Below, piece by piece: positions 1 through 10,972 of a DNA stretch of 64,000 nucleotides. Below the pieces are notes generated by a model. That model worked only from the letters and a program-made list of their open reading frames with translations. It was not told the DNA's origin and did no database searches. The stretch comes from Cololabis saira (lineage: Eukaryota > Chordata > Actinopteri > Beloniformes > Belonidae). Location: assembly GCF_033807715.1 (NCBI RefSeq), contig NC_084597.1, forward strand, positions 5,997,847 through 6,061,846, written 5' to 3'. Made by a program: the position numbers and the translations under genes. Within the stretch, counting starts at the first letter, position 1, and each line of letters opens with the position of its first letter.

Positions 1-48
1 TTTCTTTCTTTCAGGCTCATTTCTTTCTTTCTTTCTTTCAGGCTCATT

Positions 49-92
<44 letters not shown>

Positions 93-122
93 GCTCATTT
101 CTTTCTTTCTGGCAAATTTTTT

Positions 123-170
<48 letters not shown>

Positions 171-282
171 TCAGGCTCATTTCTTTCTTTCTTTCTTTCT
201 TTCTTTCTTTCAGGCTCATTTCTTTCTTTCTTTCTTTCTTTCTGGCTCATTTCTTTCTTTCTTTCTTTCTTTCAGGCTCATT

Positions 283-326
<44 letters not shown>

Positions 327-337
327 TCAGGCTCATT

Positions 338-393
<56 letters not shown>

Positions 394-404
394 TCAGGCT
401 CATT

Positions 405-447
<43 letters not shown>

Positions 448-486
448 GGCTCATTTCTTTCTTTCTTTCTTTCTTTCAGGCTCATT

Positions 487-526
<40 letters not shown>

Positions 527-537
527 TCAGGCTCATT

Positions 538-589
<52 letters not shown>

Positions 590-600
590 TCAGGCTCATT

Positions 601-636
<36 letters not shown>

Positions 637-732
637 TCAGGCTAATTTTTCTTTCTTTCTTTCTTTCTTTCAGGCTCATTTCTTTCTTTCTTTCTTTCTT
701 TCTTGCTCATTTCTTTCTTTCTGGCAAATTTT

Positions 733-785
<53 letters not shown>

Positions 786-786
786 T
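1..786. repeat. (TTTC)n microsatellite with CAGGCTCAT interruptions
   Basis: Nearly pure TTTC repeats are broken at irregular intervals by CAGGCTCAT or TGGCTCAT. The interruptions look like a longer repeat unit (a TTTC run plus CAGGCTCAT) that has itself been amplified. Open frames here translate to FLSFFLS-type repeats and are not genes. The array runs off the left edge of the window. Confidence 0.97.
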
Positions 787-1250
787 TCTCTCCAGATCTT
801 TCCTCTGAACACTTTATCAGCTCTTTGACAGTCACAGATTTCACCTCCCACTCCCTCACCGTCTCCATGAATTGGCCTTTAAGAATCCCGTTATCTCTGT
901 TTGTGTTTCTCTCTGTCTGTCTAGCTCCGCGTCCCTCTTTAACATCCCATTTTTTTCAGACGGCGCTCCCTCCTCCTCCTTTTCCAGCCGCTCACTAATC
1001 ACTTTTGTACTTTTCCCTCAGACCGTGGCGGGAGACTTGGGGGTTGGCTAAAGTGCAGCAGGAGGTCTGGCGTTAACATCATGCAGCCTGAGTCCCAGTG
1101 GGCCGGCTGCTGCAGCAGGGGGCAAATCCAACACTGTTTCCCTGCCAGGAAATGCCGCACACATAGTGGATAAAAATCACAAAGACTTCAGTCAGACGCA
1201 AAGATAATTGTTAACGTGTCCAACTGGCCCAGCCAGCTTATATGATAGTG
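787..1250. other. Single-copy-looking stretch, no gene seen
   Basis: Mixed-composition sequence between the microsatellite and the first transposon. It contains pyrimidine-rich runs followed by CAG, but no open frame with good exon boundaries on either strand. I recognise nothing here. Confidence 0.5.
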
Positions 1251-1544
1251 GTTATTGTCAGTACTGGAGTTGTTAAAATAAATCAGGGGGGATGGTGGAT
1301 TTTATCATATGGGGACAGATAATTTGTGCAGATTACAAATAATATAATATATTACAAATAATAGCAGTGACCAAAACAGCTGCAGAAATACTGCAGGAAT
1401 GACATAGCAGCAGTTAAATGCAGCCTTCTGTAAGCTTTAAATATCCACTGGGCTTACATCAAATACATCAAAACACAACAATAAAAAACACTTTTCTGAA
1501 CTTATCAATATGACTCTGTCCTTCACAGGATAAGTAAAATGGAT

Positions 1545-1924
1545 CACTGCAAAAACTCAAAATCTTAACAAGAATATTTGTCTTATTTCTAGTTAAAATG
1601 TCTCATTTTAGTAAAAAAAAATCTCATTACACTTAAAACAAGACTCATCACTGGAAAAAAACAACAATTTTCACCTGTTTCTAGTAGATTTTCACTTGAA
1701 ATAAGTAGAAAAATGTATTTGCTTGTAATAAGAAGATACATCTTGTCCCACTGGCAGATTTTCCTACTTATTTCAAGTGAAAATTGACTTAAAACAGGTT
1801 AAATTAGTTATTTTTCTGGTAATGACTCTTGTTTTAAGTGTAATGACATTTTTTGACTAAAAATGAGACATTTTAACTAGAAATAAAACAAATATTCCTG
1901 GTGAAATTTTTAGTTTTTGCAGTG
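1545..1924. mobile_element. Palindromic foldback MITE (CACTGCAAAAACT family)
   Basis: Starts CACTGCAAAAACTCAAAATC and ends in its near reverse complement GTTTTTGCAGTG. The two halves (for example AATTTTCACCTGTTTC near 1670 and its complement near 1790) fold into one long hairpin. The same family recurs at 1956, about 8340-8775 and 21414-21819. No clear TSD is visible, so the superfamily is left open. Confidence 0.8.
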
Positions 1925-1955
1925 TAGCTGATCAAATTGAAAGTAAATATTGCTA

Positions 1956-2270
1956 CACTGCAAAAACTCAAAATCTTAACAGGAATATTTGTCTAATGTC
2001 TCATTTTAGTAAAAAAATTCTCATTACACTTAAAACAAGACTCATCACTGGAAAAAAAAACAACAATTTTCACCTGTTTCAAGTAGATTTTCACTTGAAA
2101 TAAGTAGAAAAATCTGTCAGTGGAACAAGATTTTTTTGCTTGTAATAAGAAGATAAATCTTGTCCCACTGGCAGATATTTCTACTTATTTCAAGTGAAAA
2201 TTTACTTAAAACAGTTGAAAATGGTCAAATAAGTTATTTTTCTGGTGTTATTTTTCTGGTGATGACTCTA
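1956..2270. mobile_element. Second CACTGCAAAAACT palindromic MITE, right end missing
   Basis: It begins with the same terminus as the 1545-1924 element and keeps most of the two hairpin arms, but the right terminal AGTTTTTGCAGTG is absent. It merges into element sequence shared with copy B of the host transposon, so this truncation is older than the split of copies A and B. Confidence 0.7.
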
Positions 2271-2428
2271 AATGTTGAAATAGCAGTAAAACCACATTCA
2301 TTGATGAAATGACATAAGGGATGGAAAGGGGGGATGGCAGTTTTACAGGGGGGATGATTTGGACCGTTTTTATTTCAGGGGAGATGCCATCCCCCTCATC
2401 CCCCCTCAACTCCAGTCCTGGTTATTGT

Positions 2429-2880
2429 GCCCTGTCTGAGAAAGTTAATCTGAAAATGATCTGAGGAGTTAGCATACAACTGCCTCGTGTGTAATAATCA
2501 GCTGGTGCTTTAATAAGCTGCTGGCGCAGCTCCACGTCGTGCCCTTCTGCCGTCATATTTAATATTTTGAGGACATACACGCGTTCACACTGACATCACA
2601 GTACACTGCAAGAACCTGGATGATGCTCTTATTATCGTTGGATAATTAAATGACGAACACTGGATTTCAGTGGTCTAGTCGAGGCTGCAGGAGCGTTGCA
2701 GTGAATGCAGATTTGGAAAAACAGCTTTTTGATTAAAAAGAGGATGGAAGTCCGTCTTCAACTTCATTTACGATAAATTAAAATTCAAATAACTCGGGTG
2801 AACCAGCCATACAGGACATTGTCTATTGATACTACTACTACTGTCAAGCGACTTACACCTGAGAGAATATTAGGTTTTAT
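2429..2880. other. Single-copy-looking stretch, no gene seen
   Basis: Sequence between the first hAT copy and the minisatellite. No open frame with splice sites, RNA gene or known repeat was recognised. Confidence 0.45.
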
Positions 2881-2884
2881 TGTA

Positions 2885-3965
2885 GTCCAAACTCGCTGAT
2901 TTGTAGTCCAAACTCGCTGATTTGTTAATTTTTAGTGCAAACTTGCTGATTTGTAGTGCAAACTCACTGATTTGTAGTGCAAACTCGCTGATTTGTAGTG
3001 CAAACTCGCTGATTTGTTAATTTTTAGTGCAAACTTGCTGATTTGTTAATTTTTAGTGCAAACTTGCTGATTTGTAGTGCAAACTCCCTGATTTGTAGTG
3101 CAAACTTGCTGATTTGTAGTGCAAACTCGCTGATTTGTAGTGCAAACACACTCATTTGTTGATTTTTAGTCCAAACTTGCTGATTTGTAGTGCAAACTCG
3201 CTTATTTGTTGTGCAAACTTGCTGATTTTTAGTCCAAACTTGCTGATTTGTAGTGCAAACTCGCTGATTTGTGATGCAAACTCGCTGATTTGTAGTGCAA
3301 ACTCGCTGATTTGTAGTGCAAACTCGCAGATTTGTAGTGCAAACTCGCAGATTTGTAGTGCAAACACACTCATTTGTTGATTTTTAGTCCAAACTTGCTG
3401 ATTTGTAGTGCAAACTCGCTGATTTGTAGTGCAAACTTGCTGATTTGTAGTGCAAACTTGCTGATATGTAGCGCAAATTTGCTGATTTGTAGTGCAAACT
3501 TGCTGATTTGCAGTGCAAACTTGCTGATTTGTTGATTTTTAGTTCAAACTTGCTGATTTTTAGTTCAAACTTGCTGATTTGTAGTGCAAACTTGCTGATT
3601 TTTAGTCCAAACTCGCTGATTTGTAGTGCAAACTCGCTGATTTGTTGATTTTTAGTCCAAACTTACTGATTTGTTGATTTGTAGTGCAAACTCACTGATT
3701 TTTAGTCCAAACTCGCTGATTTGTAGTGCAAACTCGCTGATTTGTTGATTTTTAGTCCAAACTTGCTGATTTGTACTGTAAATTCACCAGATTTGTAGTG
3801 CACACTTGCTGATTTGTAGTGCAAACTTGCTGATTTGTAGTGCAAATTCGCTGATTTGTTGATTTTTAGTCCAAAATTTCTGATTTGTAGTGTAAACTCA
3901 CTGATTTGTTGAAATGCAGTGCAAACTTGCTGATTTGTTGATTTTTTAGTGCAAACTTGTTGATC
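2885..3965. repeat. 21-bp minisatellite
   Basis: Tandem units of the form GCTGATTTGTAGTGCAAACTC (divergent copies), with a longer variant that adds TTGATTTTTAGTCC. Because 21 is a multiple of three, both strands show open frames with a 7-residue period (such as SEFALQI). These are repeat artefacts and not proteins. About 1.1 kb long, with scattered substitutions that suggest an old array. Confidence 0.95.
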
Positions 3966-4947
3966 CAAGGGCTAGTGGGTCGTATAAAACCTGCCCCCGG
4001 CCTGTTGCAGTTGGTTTGGTGGAAATGCTTGTGAACAGGAGGCGTGTAGACCAGTTTCACGAGAGGGCAAAGTCTGCACACATTTAAATCGAGTATCAGC
4101 CACACAGATAGCCTGCTGGGATCTTGAAAAGGGGAGTCATTAACACCTGCTTTACACCATCAGTGCTGGAGAAGTAGAAACTTGCATCAACATCTGGAAT
4201 TACTTTTAGATTTCCAAAGAAGGAAATCTGCTGAGAATCCAGTAAATGAAGTTAAAACATCTGTGAATTCCTTTGATGAAGTGCCATGGTGAATTCCTGG
4301 ATGCAGATAGAGCTTGCACAAGCAAAAACCACACAAGCAAAAACCACACAAGCACTTAAAATTAGGACACAGATAGTGAAGACTCTCTACAAGCAAAACC
4401 TATAAATTCAAATAACACGTCATACATTCATCATAAAACTATGTTAAACTAACTGAACTCCAGAGCTTCAAAAGATGACTGCTATGAATATTCAGTTTAC
4501 TACAGCTAAAATTTTTACATGAGATCTATTTTCTATCAACTTATATCCAAAGAGCGAGGAATGGTTGGCCCAAAATTGGATCATATTTGCCGTTTTCTTT
4601 TTTCGGCCCATTTTTGCCTTTGACCATCACCATATTCTCAAAGTGTGTGTGTGTCTAAGCCTGAAACAATCTGGATATATGGCCCAGCCCTAGGTTTCTG
4701 TCATGTCTGTTGTTACTGAGTGTTTAGTCCAGAAAGCGCAGCAGCAATAGTGAAGTGTTCCAGCAACCACCCACTCGTTAGTAACTGAATACAGCAAAAC
4801 CTTTCCATCACCCTCCGCTCATGTGACGGGTGACGACTTCAGCGTGTCCAATCCCTTCAAGCAACCAGAGTGAACTGAACCGTAGGTTTATGTTCACGGA
4901 GTCAGTCAGTGACAGCACTGTCTGCTTGTGGCCAGAAACACATTTAG
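3966..4947. other. Single-copy-looking stretch, no gene seen
   Basis: Contains a TATA-like word (GTATAAAAC near 3984) and small direct repeats (ACACAAGCAAAAACC near 4325-4350). No convincing exon or conserved frame is seen on either strand. The short minus-strand open frames have no recognisable domain. Confidence 0.45.
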
Positions 4948-4955
4948 GTCTAGCC

Positions 4956-5653
4956 CAGTGGTTCCCAAACTGGGGGGCGCGCCCCCTAGGGGGGGCACGG
5001 CGCTATTGCAGGGGGGGCGCGGCGAGGTTGGAAGGTAGTTTTCAAAAGAAATGTTTTTTGATTTTTTATTTCTTTAAGATTTTGCCTTCAATACATATGT
5101 GCAGTGAGAGAGAGACAGGAAATAGGGGGGATCTGTAACATGAAGCAAGCCCACCTCCCTCACTGAAAAGGTGTGGAGATTAAAGCTGACATTTTTGCAG
5201 AGCAATTGTTGAAATTTTGATTATTTGTTGAGCTGTTGCTGCTGGGTTTTTTTCCTCAGGGAGCTGGTTATTTTTGGAAAAAAATATGTTGAAAGTTATG
5301 CATACTGTATTGTACAGTAACAAGGAAAAAAAAAGAAATGTGTTGCACACATGAAGCAAGCCCACTCACATCACTGAAAACATGTGGGAATTAAAGGTGT
5401 AATTTTTGTAGAGCAAATGTTCAGATTTTGGCTCCTGTTTGTATTGTTATTGTTTCAATCTCTGGGAGCTGGTCAGGTTGAAAATCTATTTTTACAGAGA
5501 TGGACAGTTTTTTCGCACATATGTTCAAAATATGAAATAAATTGCAGTCGCATTTGAATGCAAAAGATGTGTCTGTGTTGGGGTCGGGGGGGGGCTCGAA
5601 AATTCTGTTATGTACAAAAGGGGGGCCTGGCAAAAAAAGTTTGGGAACCCCTG
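4956..5653. mobile_element. hAT (Charlie-like) non-autonomous transposon
   Basis: Termini CAGTGGTTCCCAAACTGGGG and TTTGGGAACCCCTG are inverted repeats. The exact 8-bp duplication GTCTAGCC lies at 4948-4955 and 5654-5661. G-rich subterminal stretches flank an AT-rich core that holds a partial internal duplication (ATGAAGCAAGCCCAC near 5140 and 5351). No transposase remains. The terminal sequence is typical of vertebrate hAT-Charlie elements. Confidence 0.93.
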
Positions 5654-5774
5654 GTCTAGCCCTTCTTTTTAAAATTATTTCCAATTTATCAGTGGGGCGG
5701 GGGGGGTTTGTTTGTTTTCTTTTAATTTACAATGAGCCTTTCCTGATTCAATGCATGTGCTAAGAGATGCATTT

Positions 5775-6444
5775 TCATGCGTTTTGGCCGTTCGTTTACA
5801 CGAAAACGGAGCTCAAAGTCACCAAAAACGATCATTTCTGAAAACTCCGGCCAAAGTGGAGATTTTCAAAAACTCCGTTTTCACGTTTGCGTCTAAACAG
5901 AGGAAAACGTTGATTTAGGCTTCAGAACGTCACATTATGCAACAGAAACGTCACCAGCGTCATGTGTGCGACCTGTGTTTACAATTTGTTTGGCCACCGT
6001 CAATATTTTCTTGTATTTTACCTGTTTTATATTCTAAAGTCACACTTAAAAGTAACTCCACTTCTCTGTCACTCCATACGAAAGACTCTGGTTCATCTTG
6101 GAAGTAACTGCAGTCAAGGCTGATTTATGGTTCTGCGTTACATCAACGCAGAGCTACGGCGTAGGGTACGCGGCGAAGCGCACCGTACGTAGGCTACGCC
6201 GTCGATTTAACGCGGAACCATATTATTCAGGCTTCACACGTGTCATTTGTTGACGTTTTTTTCCAGGATTCTGATTGGCTAGCATGACTTTACGCTTCTC
6301 GTTACACTGCCCCCTGCAGGTTTGGCTGCTCATAGCACCTTAACAGCATATTTATGCGGTTCGTGTAAACGAAGATATTTTTCAAAACGTAGAGGGGGAA
6401 ATATCCGTTTATATAAATACCCGGCTATGTGTAAACGTGGCTTA
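5775..6444. mobile_element. DNA element with CGTTTACAC-type ends
   Basis: Left end near GCCGTTCGTTTACACG, right end near GGCTATGTGTAAACGTGGC, sharing an inverted CGTTTACAC. A second, left-truncated copy lies at 30692-31267. Exact borders and TSD are not resolved. A small palindromic MITE is nested at 6116-6234 and a related MITE occupies the equivalent place in the second copy. Confidence 0.7.
6116..6234. mobile_element. Short palindromic MITE (AAGGCTGATTTATGG family)
   Basis: 119-bp foldback starting AAGGCTGATTTATGGTTCTG and ending in GGAACCATATTATTCAGGCTT. The core is GC-rich and self-complementary (CTACGGCGTAGG and similar words). Other copies lie at 16581-16690 and 30923-31066. Confidence 0.8.
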
Positions 6445-6571
6445 AGACCGGCGCAGATGCATCATATCTCCCTGGTCGCTTTAACACACTTCAAAGGAAG
6501 AAACAAACGCCGTCCACTGGTCAGAAACGGCACATCAGTCTGATTTTACTGGACCTTTGGAGGGGTGGAGG

Positions 6572-7086
6572 TAGGGCTGGGCGATATATCGAGATTTTAA
6601 TATATATCGATATATTTTCAAACGCGATATGGTACGAGACAATATCGTTTATATCGATTTAAAAAAAAAATATTATTTTTTATTTATTTATTTTTTTTTT
6701 TATGATTTTGATGTAGCTTATATTGTGACAAATTGACTTGAATGTTTCATTTGAGATTTGCACAAATGTTTTGTTATTTGCACAACTGTCAACCTCAGTG
6801 GAAAAGTCTGCCTTTTACTGTCTACATTGTATTAATTGTACAGTGTATTTTAATTTAATTGTTATGCAGGAAAGGGATATTTGTTTTATTTTATTCAAGA
6901 AGCATTTTTATTCTATATATGCAGGCAGTTTTTTCAGAAAAAAATGAAGCTAACAGAGATGCTATGCTATAATGCTTTGGGGGAAACCCCAATTATGGCA
7001 CAGAAAAAATATCGATATATATCGAGTATCGCCATTCAGCTAGAAAATATCGAGATACGACTTTTGGTCCATATCGCCCAGCCCTA
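6572..7086. mobile_element. hAT-like element, TAGGGCTGGGCGATAT family, copy 1
   Basis: Ends TAGGGCTGGGCGATATATCG and ATATCGCCCAGCCCTA are inverted repeats. The exact 8-bp duplication GGTGGAGG lies at 6564-6571 and 7087-7094. The internal sequence is AT-rich and non-coding. A close relative lies at 10973-11622. Confidence 0.93.
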
Positions 7087-7094
7087 GGTGGAGG

Positions 7095-7784
7095 ATGTAA
7101 AAACATCTGGCTCAGTATGTAATAAAAGCACTGCAGCAATATTTAGTATGGGGAAAATAGTATTTTTAATATTTTTTTTTCTGCAATGAAAGCATATAAA
7201 CTTATTCTTAGTAAATCCCCTTAACAAAATGATGCTCTAGTAAGACAGAAAGGGAATCGGATAATTTCCACCACAGATGCCCAGAGATGAACCAGAAGGC
7301 TGGATCGTGTAAGATGTTCACAACAAACCCGAAACCTTTTTACCACAATTAACCTCCCGGGGAGGCTGCGTGGTGAAACTAAGACCTGCCTGGTGTTTGT
7401 TTTGCTGCAGCCCGGCAGAGGTCTGCTCCGAGAATATAGATGAACCGCAAACAAGCAGGAGAGGCCCGAGTGATTCAGACACAAAGACTTAACAATCATG
7501 GCCAACCGTGAAAAAAGGGTGACATTTCTGGCTTTGAAATGTGTAGTCTGGGATGGATTTAGTAGAACTAATAAAGAAATTACCTCACAATTAAATGTAT
7601 CCGTGTTTTTCTAATTGCATTGTGGTCCTTTTGCCTTTTCAGCCAGCACTGAAATGAGAGAAGTCTGGTCTCGCTGCCTTACTGCGATTTACCCAGAAAT
7701 ACGTGTGAGCCAATCAGTGAAGCACATCCAGTATAAGATCTATAAATTGAACAGTTTCATTTAAGACTCTGCCTCTGCTGCAGC
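7095..7784. other. Single-copy-looking stretch, no gene seen
   Basis: A 95-codon minus-strand open frame (7221-7505) lies here but shows no domain, no splice context and no codon pattern I can support as real. Nothing else recognised. Confidence 0.45.
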
Positions 7785-7792
7785 AAAATGGG

Positions 7793-9062
7793 CAGTACTG
7801 GAGTTGAGGGGGGATGGCATCCCCCCCTGAAATAAAAACGGTCCAAATCATCCCCCCTGTAAAACTGCCATCCCCCCTTTCCATCCCTTATGTCATTTCA
7901 TCAATGAATGTGGTTTTACTGCTATTTCAACATTTAGAGTCATCACCAGAAAAATAACACCAGAAAAATAACTTATTTGACAATTTTCACCTTGTTACAA
8001 CCAAAAACGTAATAACGGCCAATAACGTAATAACTGCCAATAATGTAATAAAACTTTTGAGTCAATAATGTAATCACTTTTTGCCGATAATGTAATAATT
8101 TTGTAATAATTTTTTAATACCAGGCCAATAACGTAATAACCAGCCAATAATGTAATGCCTTATTACATTATCGGCAAAAAGTTATTACGTTATTGGCTCA
8201 AAAGTTTTATTACATTATTGGCACATTATTACACTATTGGCCTAATTACATTTGAAATGGCCAAAATTATTACGTTATTGGCAGTTATTACGTTATTGGC
8301 CATTATTACGTTTTTGGTTGTAACATACCTGTTTCAAGTAAATTTTCACTTGAAATAAGTAGGAAAATCTGCCAGTGGGAAAAGATTTATCTTCTCATTA
8401 CAAGCAAAAAAATCTTGTTCCACTGGCAGATTTTTCTACTTATTTCAAGTGAAAATCTACTTGAAACAGGTGAAAATGGTCAAATAAGTTATTTTTCTGG
8501 TGTTATTTTTCTGATTTTTCTCTTTTTTTCTTTTTTTCTTCCCTTTTCCTTTCTTTTTTAATCTCGACATTTCGACTTTTTTCTCAACATTTCAACTTTT
8601 TTTTCTCGACATTTCGACTTATTTCAAGTGAAAATCTACTTGAAACAGGTGAAAATTGTAGTTTTTTCCAGTGATGAGTCTTGTTTTAAGTGCAATGAGA
8701 TTTTTTTTACTAAAATGAGACATTTTAACTAGAAATAAGACAAATATTCTTGTTAAGATTGTGAGTTTTTGCAGTGATCCATGTTACTTATCCTGTGAAG
8801 GACAGAGTCATATTGATAAGTTCAGAAAAGTGTTTTTTATTGTTGTGTTTTGATGTATTTGATGTAAGCCCAGTGGATATTTAAAGCTTACAGAAGGCTG
8901 CATTTAACTGCTGCTATGTCATTCCTGCAGTATTTCTGCAGGTGTTTTGGTCACTGCTATTATTTGTAATATATTATATTAATTGTAATCAGCACAAATT
9001 ATCTGTCTCCATATGATAAAATCCACCATCCCCCCTGATTGTTTTTTACAACTCGAGTACTG
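7793..9062 (+). mobile_element. hAT-like non-autonomous transposon, copy B
   Basis: Termini CAGTACTGGAGTTG and CAACTCGAGTACTG match copy A (1259-2420) in the opposite orientation. The exact 8-bp duplication AAAATGGG lies at 7785-7792 and 9063-9070. It carries the same G-rich ends and palindromic core, plus an extra palindromic element (7993-8326) and a pyrimidine-rich TCTCGACATTTCGACTT stretch (8515-8625) absent from copy A. Confidence 0.93.
7993..8326. mobile_element. Nested palindromic MITE built of GCCAATAACGTAATAA words
   Basis: Starts TGTTACAACCAAAAACGTAA and ends in the complement TTACGTTTTTGGTTGTAACA. ACCT is repeated on both sides (7989-7992 and 8327-8330), and copy A's matching segment lacks the insertion. 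Inside, AATAACGTAATAA-type words repeat on one strand in the left half and on the other strand in the right half, so the whole element can fold. Confidence 0.85.
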
Positions 9063-9070
9063 AAAATGGG

Positions 9071-9335
9071 TAATATTATTAGAACAATGCAACAGTGCAT
9101 CAGTCCATTGATAAGCCCCGGGAACGTGAGGCATCAAGCTCTGATCTGCACCGTCTTCAGTACGTGTGGGGCATTCGTTACGACCAGAGATCAGCATTTG
9201 AAGGAAAAATTTGAAACCGCAGGGGGATTATTCAATGATTTTTCAAATCCTCCCCACCCCAAAACACACACAAAGTGAGTTTCAGCCATTTAGGCCTTTT
9301 ACACCACGTTCTTATTGTCCTAGCTCATTGTTTAG

Positions 9336-9337
<2 letters not shown>
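9071..9337. other. Single-copy-looking stretch, no gene seen
   Basis: Between the hAT copy and the TA microsatellite. No supported exon or repeat. Confidence 0.4.

Positions 9338-9388
<51 letters not shown>
9338..9388. repeat. (TA)n microsatellite
   Basis: About 25 uninterrupted TA dinucleotides. Confidence 0.97.
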
Positions 9389-9391
<3 letters not shown>

Positions 9392-9406
9392 AAAGGTTTC
9401 ACATAT

Positions 9407-9632
9407 CGGTCAGATTCTTCTCATGAGATTTCTGCAATCTCCCAATAAAGTCTAAAGCGCAGTTGAACAGGCCTTTTTGGTTTTGCTTTAGCAAGTTGGC
9501 TGAACTTCACTGTTGCACAATTAAAATGTGGAAATTATAATAAAATATTATAATATCTCTTGTGCACAGGTGACTATGAACTCACAGTAATGTTTAAGAT
9601 CTCCCAAGCTCTTAACGGACATAATATGTTAC
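9407..9632 (-). repeat. Left arm of a 2.5-kb inverted repeat
   Basis: This segment (from CGGTCAGATTCTTCTCATGA to CATAATATGTTAC) is the reverse complement of 11623-11919, with scattered changes and one small insertion in the right arm. A partial third copy lies at 10900-10972. The arms could be long terminal inverted repeats of an old element or an inverted duplication. Confidence 0.8.
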
Positions 9633-10079
9633 TAATAATTATTTACAAGAAAAACCATCGACACTAACTTAAGACCTGCAGCGACACGTGTTTTATTTGA
9701 TTCAGGGGTCAATGTCCAGAAGTATGTCCACTTTTAATGTTAAACTGTTTTAATGCAACACAGTTTTACGATAACTCCTTAGATCTTTTTCAAACCAAGC
9801 AACTGCTATTTACATTAATTAATCATTGGGTCTGACTGATTTAATACATTATGTGTGCTGCAATAGGTAATAAATAGTGTTTATTACCTGCTTAAGTGGG
9901 ATTTCGTGATGTTTAAACACGGGAAAAGTGCATAAGTGATCAGTGGGCGATGCGATCAGTATGATCGGTTACTTCATAAGTACGGCCATTAAAAGATAAT
10001 GTGGTCAAAGGAATATTGAAATAATTGCTTGATAATACACATATGAGTGTAACTTCAATGTTAATTTATAGTAAGTTTA

Positions 10080-10430
10080 GTGGTCTCCTTTGACAGTTCT
10101 GTGGATGTGGAAGGTCAGTCTAATGAATGTCATTCTCCATTCATAAACTTAATGTTTTTCACTCATGCTTGTTTGTGCATAAGTTTATCAATAGAAAACA
10201 ACATCTTTCTGTCACTTTCCAGCAGTTTTTTTACTTTTTCATCTGATTTTAATTCATATCCAACTAGACACAGTGGCGATCTTGATTTACCCTTCTGTCG
10301 AACATCTGGTCATCAATTTAATATTAACATTTAGATCCAAAACTCTGGAATGACTTGAATGTGTCGCTGAAGTCAACGTTAACTTTTACCTCCTTCAGAA
10401 AGTTATTAAAAAAACATCTTATTCTGTCTT
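10080..10430 (+). pseudogene. Reverse transcriptase C-terminus of a non-LTR retrotransposon, degraded
   Basis: The frame reads PTRHSGDLDLPFCRT and, after a frameshift near 10334, PKLWNDLNVSLKS and FRKLLKKHL before a TAA at about 10428. This pattern (ThrArgHis, then a Pro-Lys-Leu-Trp-Asn block, then a basic Phe-Arg-Lys-Leu-Leu-Lys tail) is typical of the C-terminal end of LINE ORF2 in CR1/L2/Rex-like families. Only the end of the protein remains, so it is a 5'-truncated dead copy. A 3' UTR follows. Confidence 0.75.
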
Positions 10431-10640
10431 AACCTTCTTTAATCGTTAATGTAATCCAGACATTGTATCCATGTTCTCTATTTATAATTTTTTTAAATTT
10501 GTTGTACATTATCTTTATTACTTCATCACAGTTGTTGATGGGAGTGGAACTCTGTACAAGCCCTTTGGGCTTCGTTCCCTCCATGCACTGTTTGTAAAAA
10601 AGATTTGTGCTAAATAAATAAATGACATGAAATGAAATCT
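10431..10640 (+). mobile_element. LINE 3' UTR and tail
   Basis: Follows the reverse-transcriptase remnant directly. It includes CAAGCCCTTTGGGCTTCG (a small hairpin) and ends in AAATAAATAAATGACATGAA followed by ATGAAAT repeats, as expected of a LINE 3' end. Confidence 0.7.
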
Positions 10641-10799
10641 GCACTATCTGCCCGCACAGCTACTCAGCTACATGTCTATATGTGTAAAATCATGTTATAA
10701 CAGCTCATTCATTCCCAATAGGGAAATTTGTTTGCTATTTTTCTTTAAAAATAAAGATAAAATATTTGAAACTATTTATTCCATTGTCTTTTGTAGTTT

Positions 10800-10899
10800 T
10801 ACCAAAAAAATCGAAATCGAAATCGAAATCGGAAATCGGGTTTTCAGAGAAAGAAAAAAAAATCGGGATTTTATTTTTGTCCAAAATCGCCCAGCCCTA
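10800..10899 (-). mobile_element. hAT-like terminal fragment (AAATCGCCCAGCCCTA end)
   Basis: Repeated ATCGAA words lead into AAAATCGCCCAGCCCTA, the complement of a TAGGGCTGGGCGATTT terminus. The opposite end is not seen, so this is a truncated or solo end. It abuts the 10900-10972 arm copy. Confidence 0.65.
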
Positions 10900-10972
10900 G
10901 TAACATATGTCCGTTAACCGCTTGGGAGATCTTAAATATTACTGTGAGTTCATAGTCACCCTGCACAAGAGA
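10900..10972 (+). repeat. Partial third copy of the inverted-repeat arm
   Basis: GTAACATATGTCCGTTAACC through CACAAGAGA matches the start of the 11623-11919 arm in direct orientation, with a few substitutions. Both arm copies are preceded by a CCCAGCCCTA transposon end. Confidence 0.75.

Larger units (their letters stand above)
1259..2420 (-). mobile_element. hAT-like non-autonomous transposon, copy A
   Basis: The ends are inverted repeats (CAGTACTGGAGTTG at the left, CAACTCCAGTCCTG at the right). The element is flanked by an exact 8-bp duplication GTTATTGT (1251-1258 and 2421-2428), which is the hAT signature. G-rich subterminal blocks (GGGGGGATGG) lie inside each end. It has no transposase frame. 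A second copy lies at 7793-9062 in the opposite orientation. The interior is largely made of two nested palindromic MITEs. Confidence 0.9.

Noticed and set aside
91..645. 184-codon frame of FLSFF repeats
   Set aside because: A direct translation of (TTTC)n.
3152..3380. Frames with 7-residue periods that look like leucine-rich or coiled-coil repeats
   Set aside because: The 21-bp minisatellite gives a 7-residue period in every frame on both strands.
7221..7505. 94-codon minus-strand frame as a gene
   Set aside because: No domain, no conserved pattern and no splice context.
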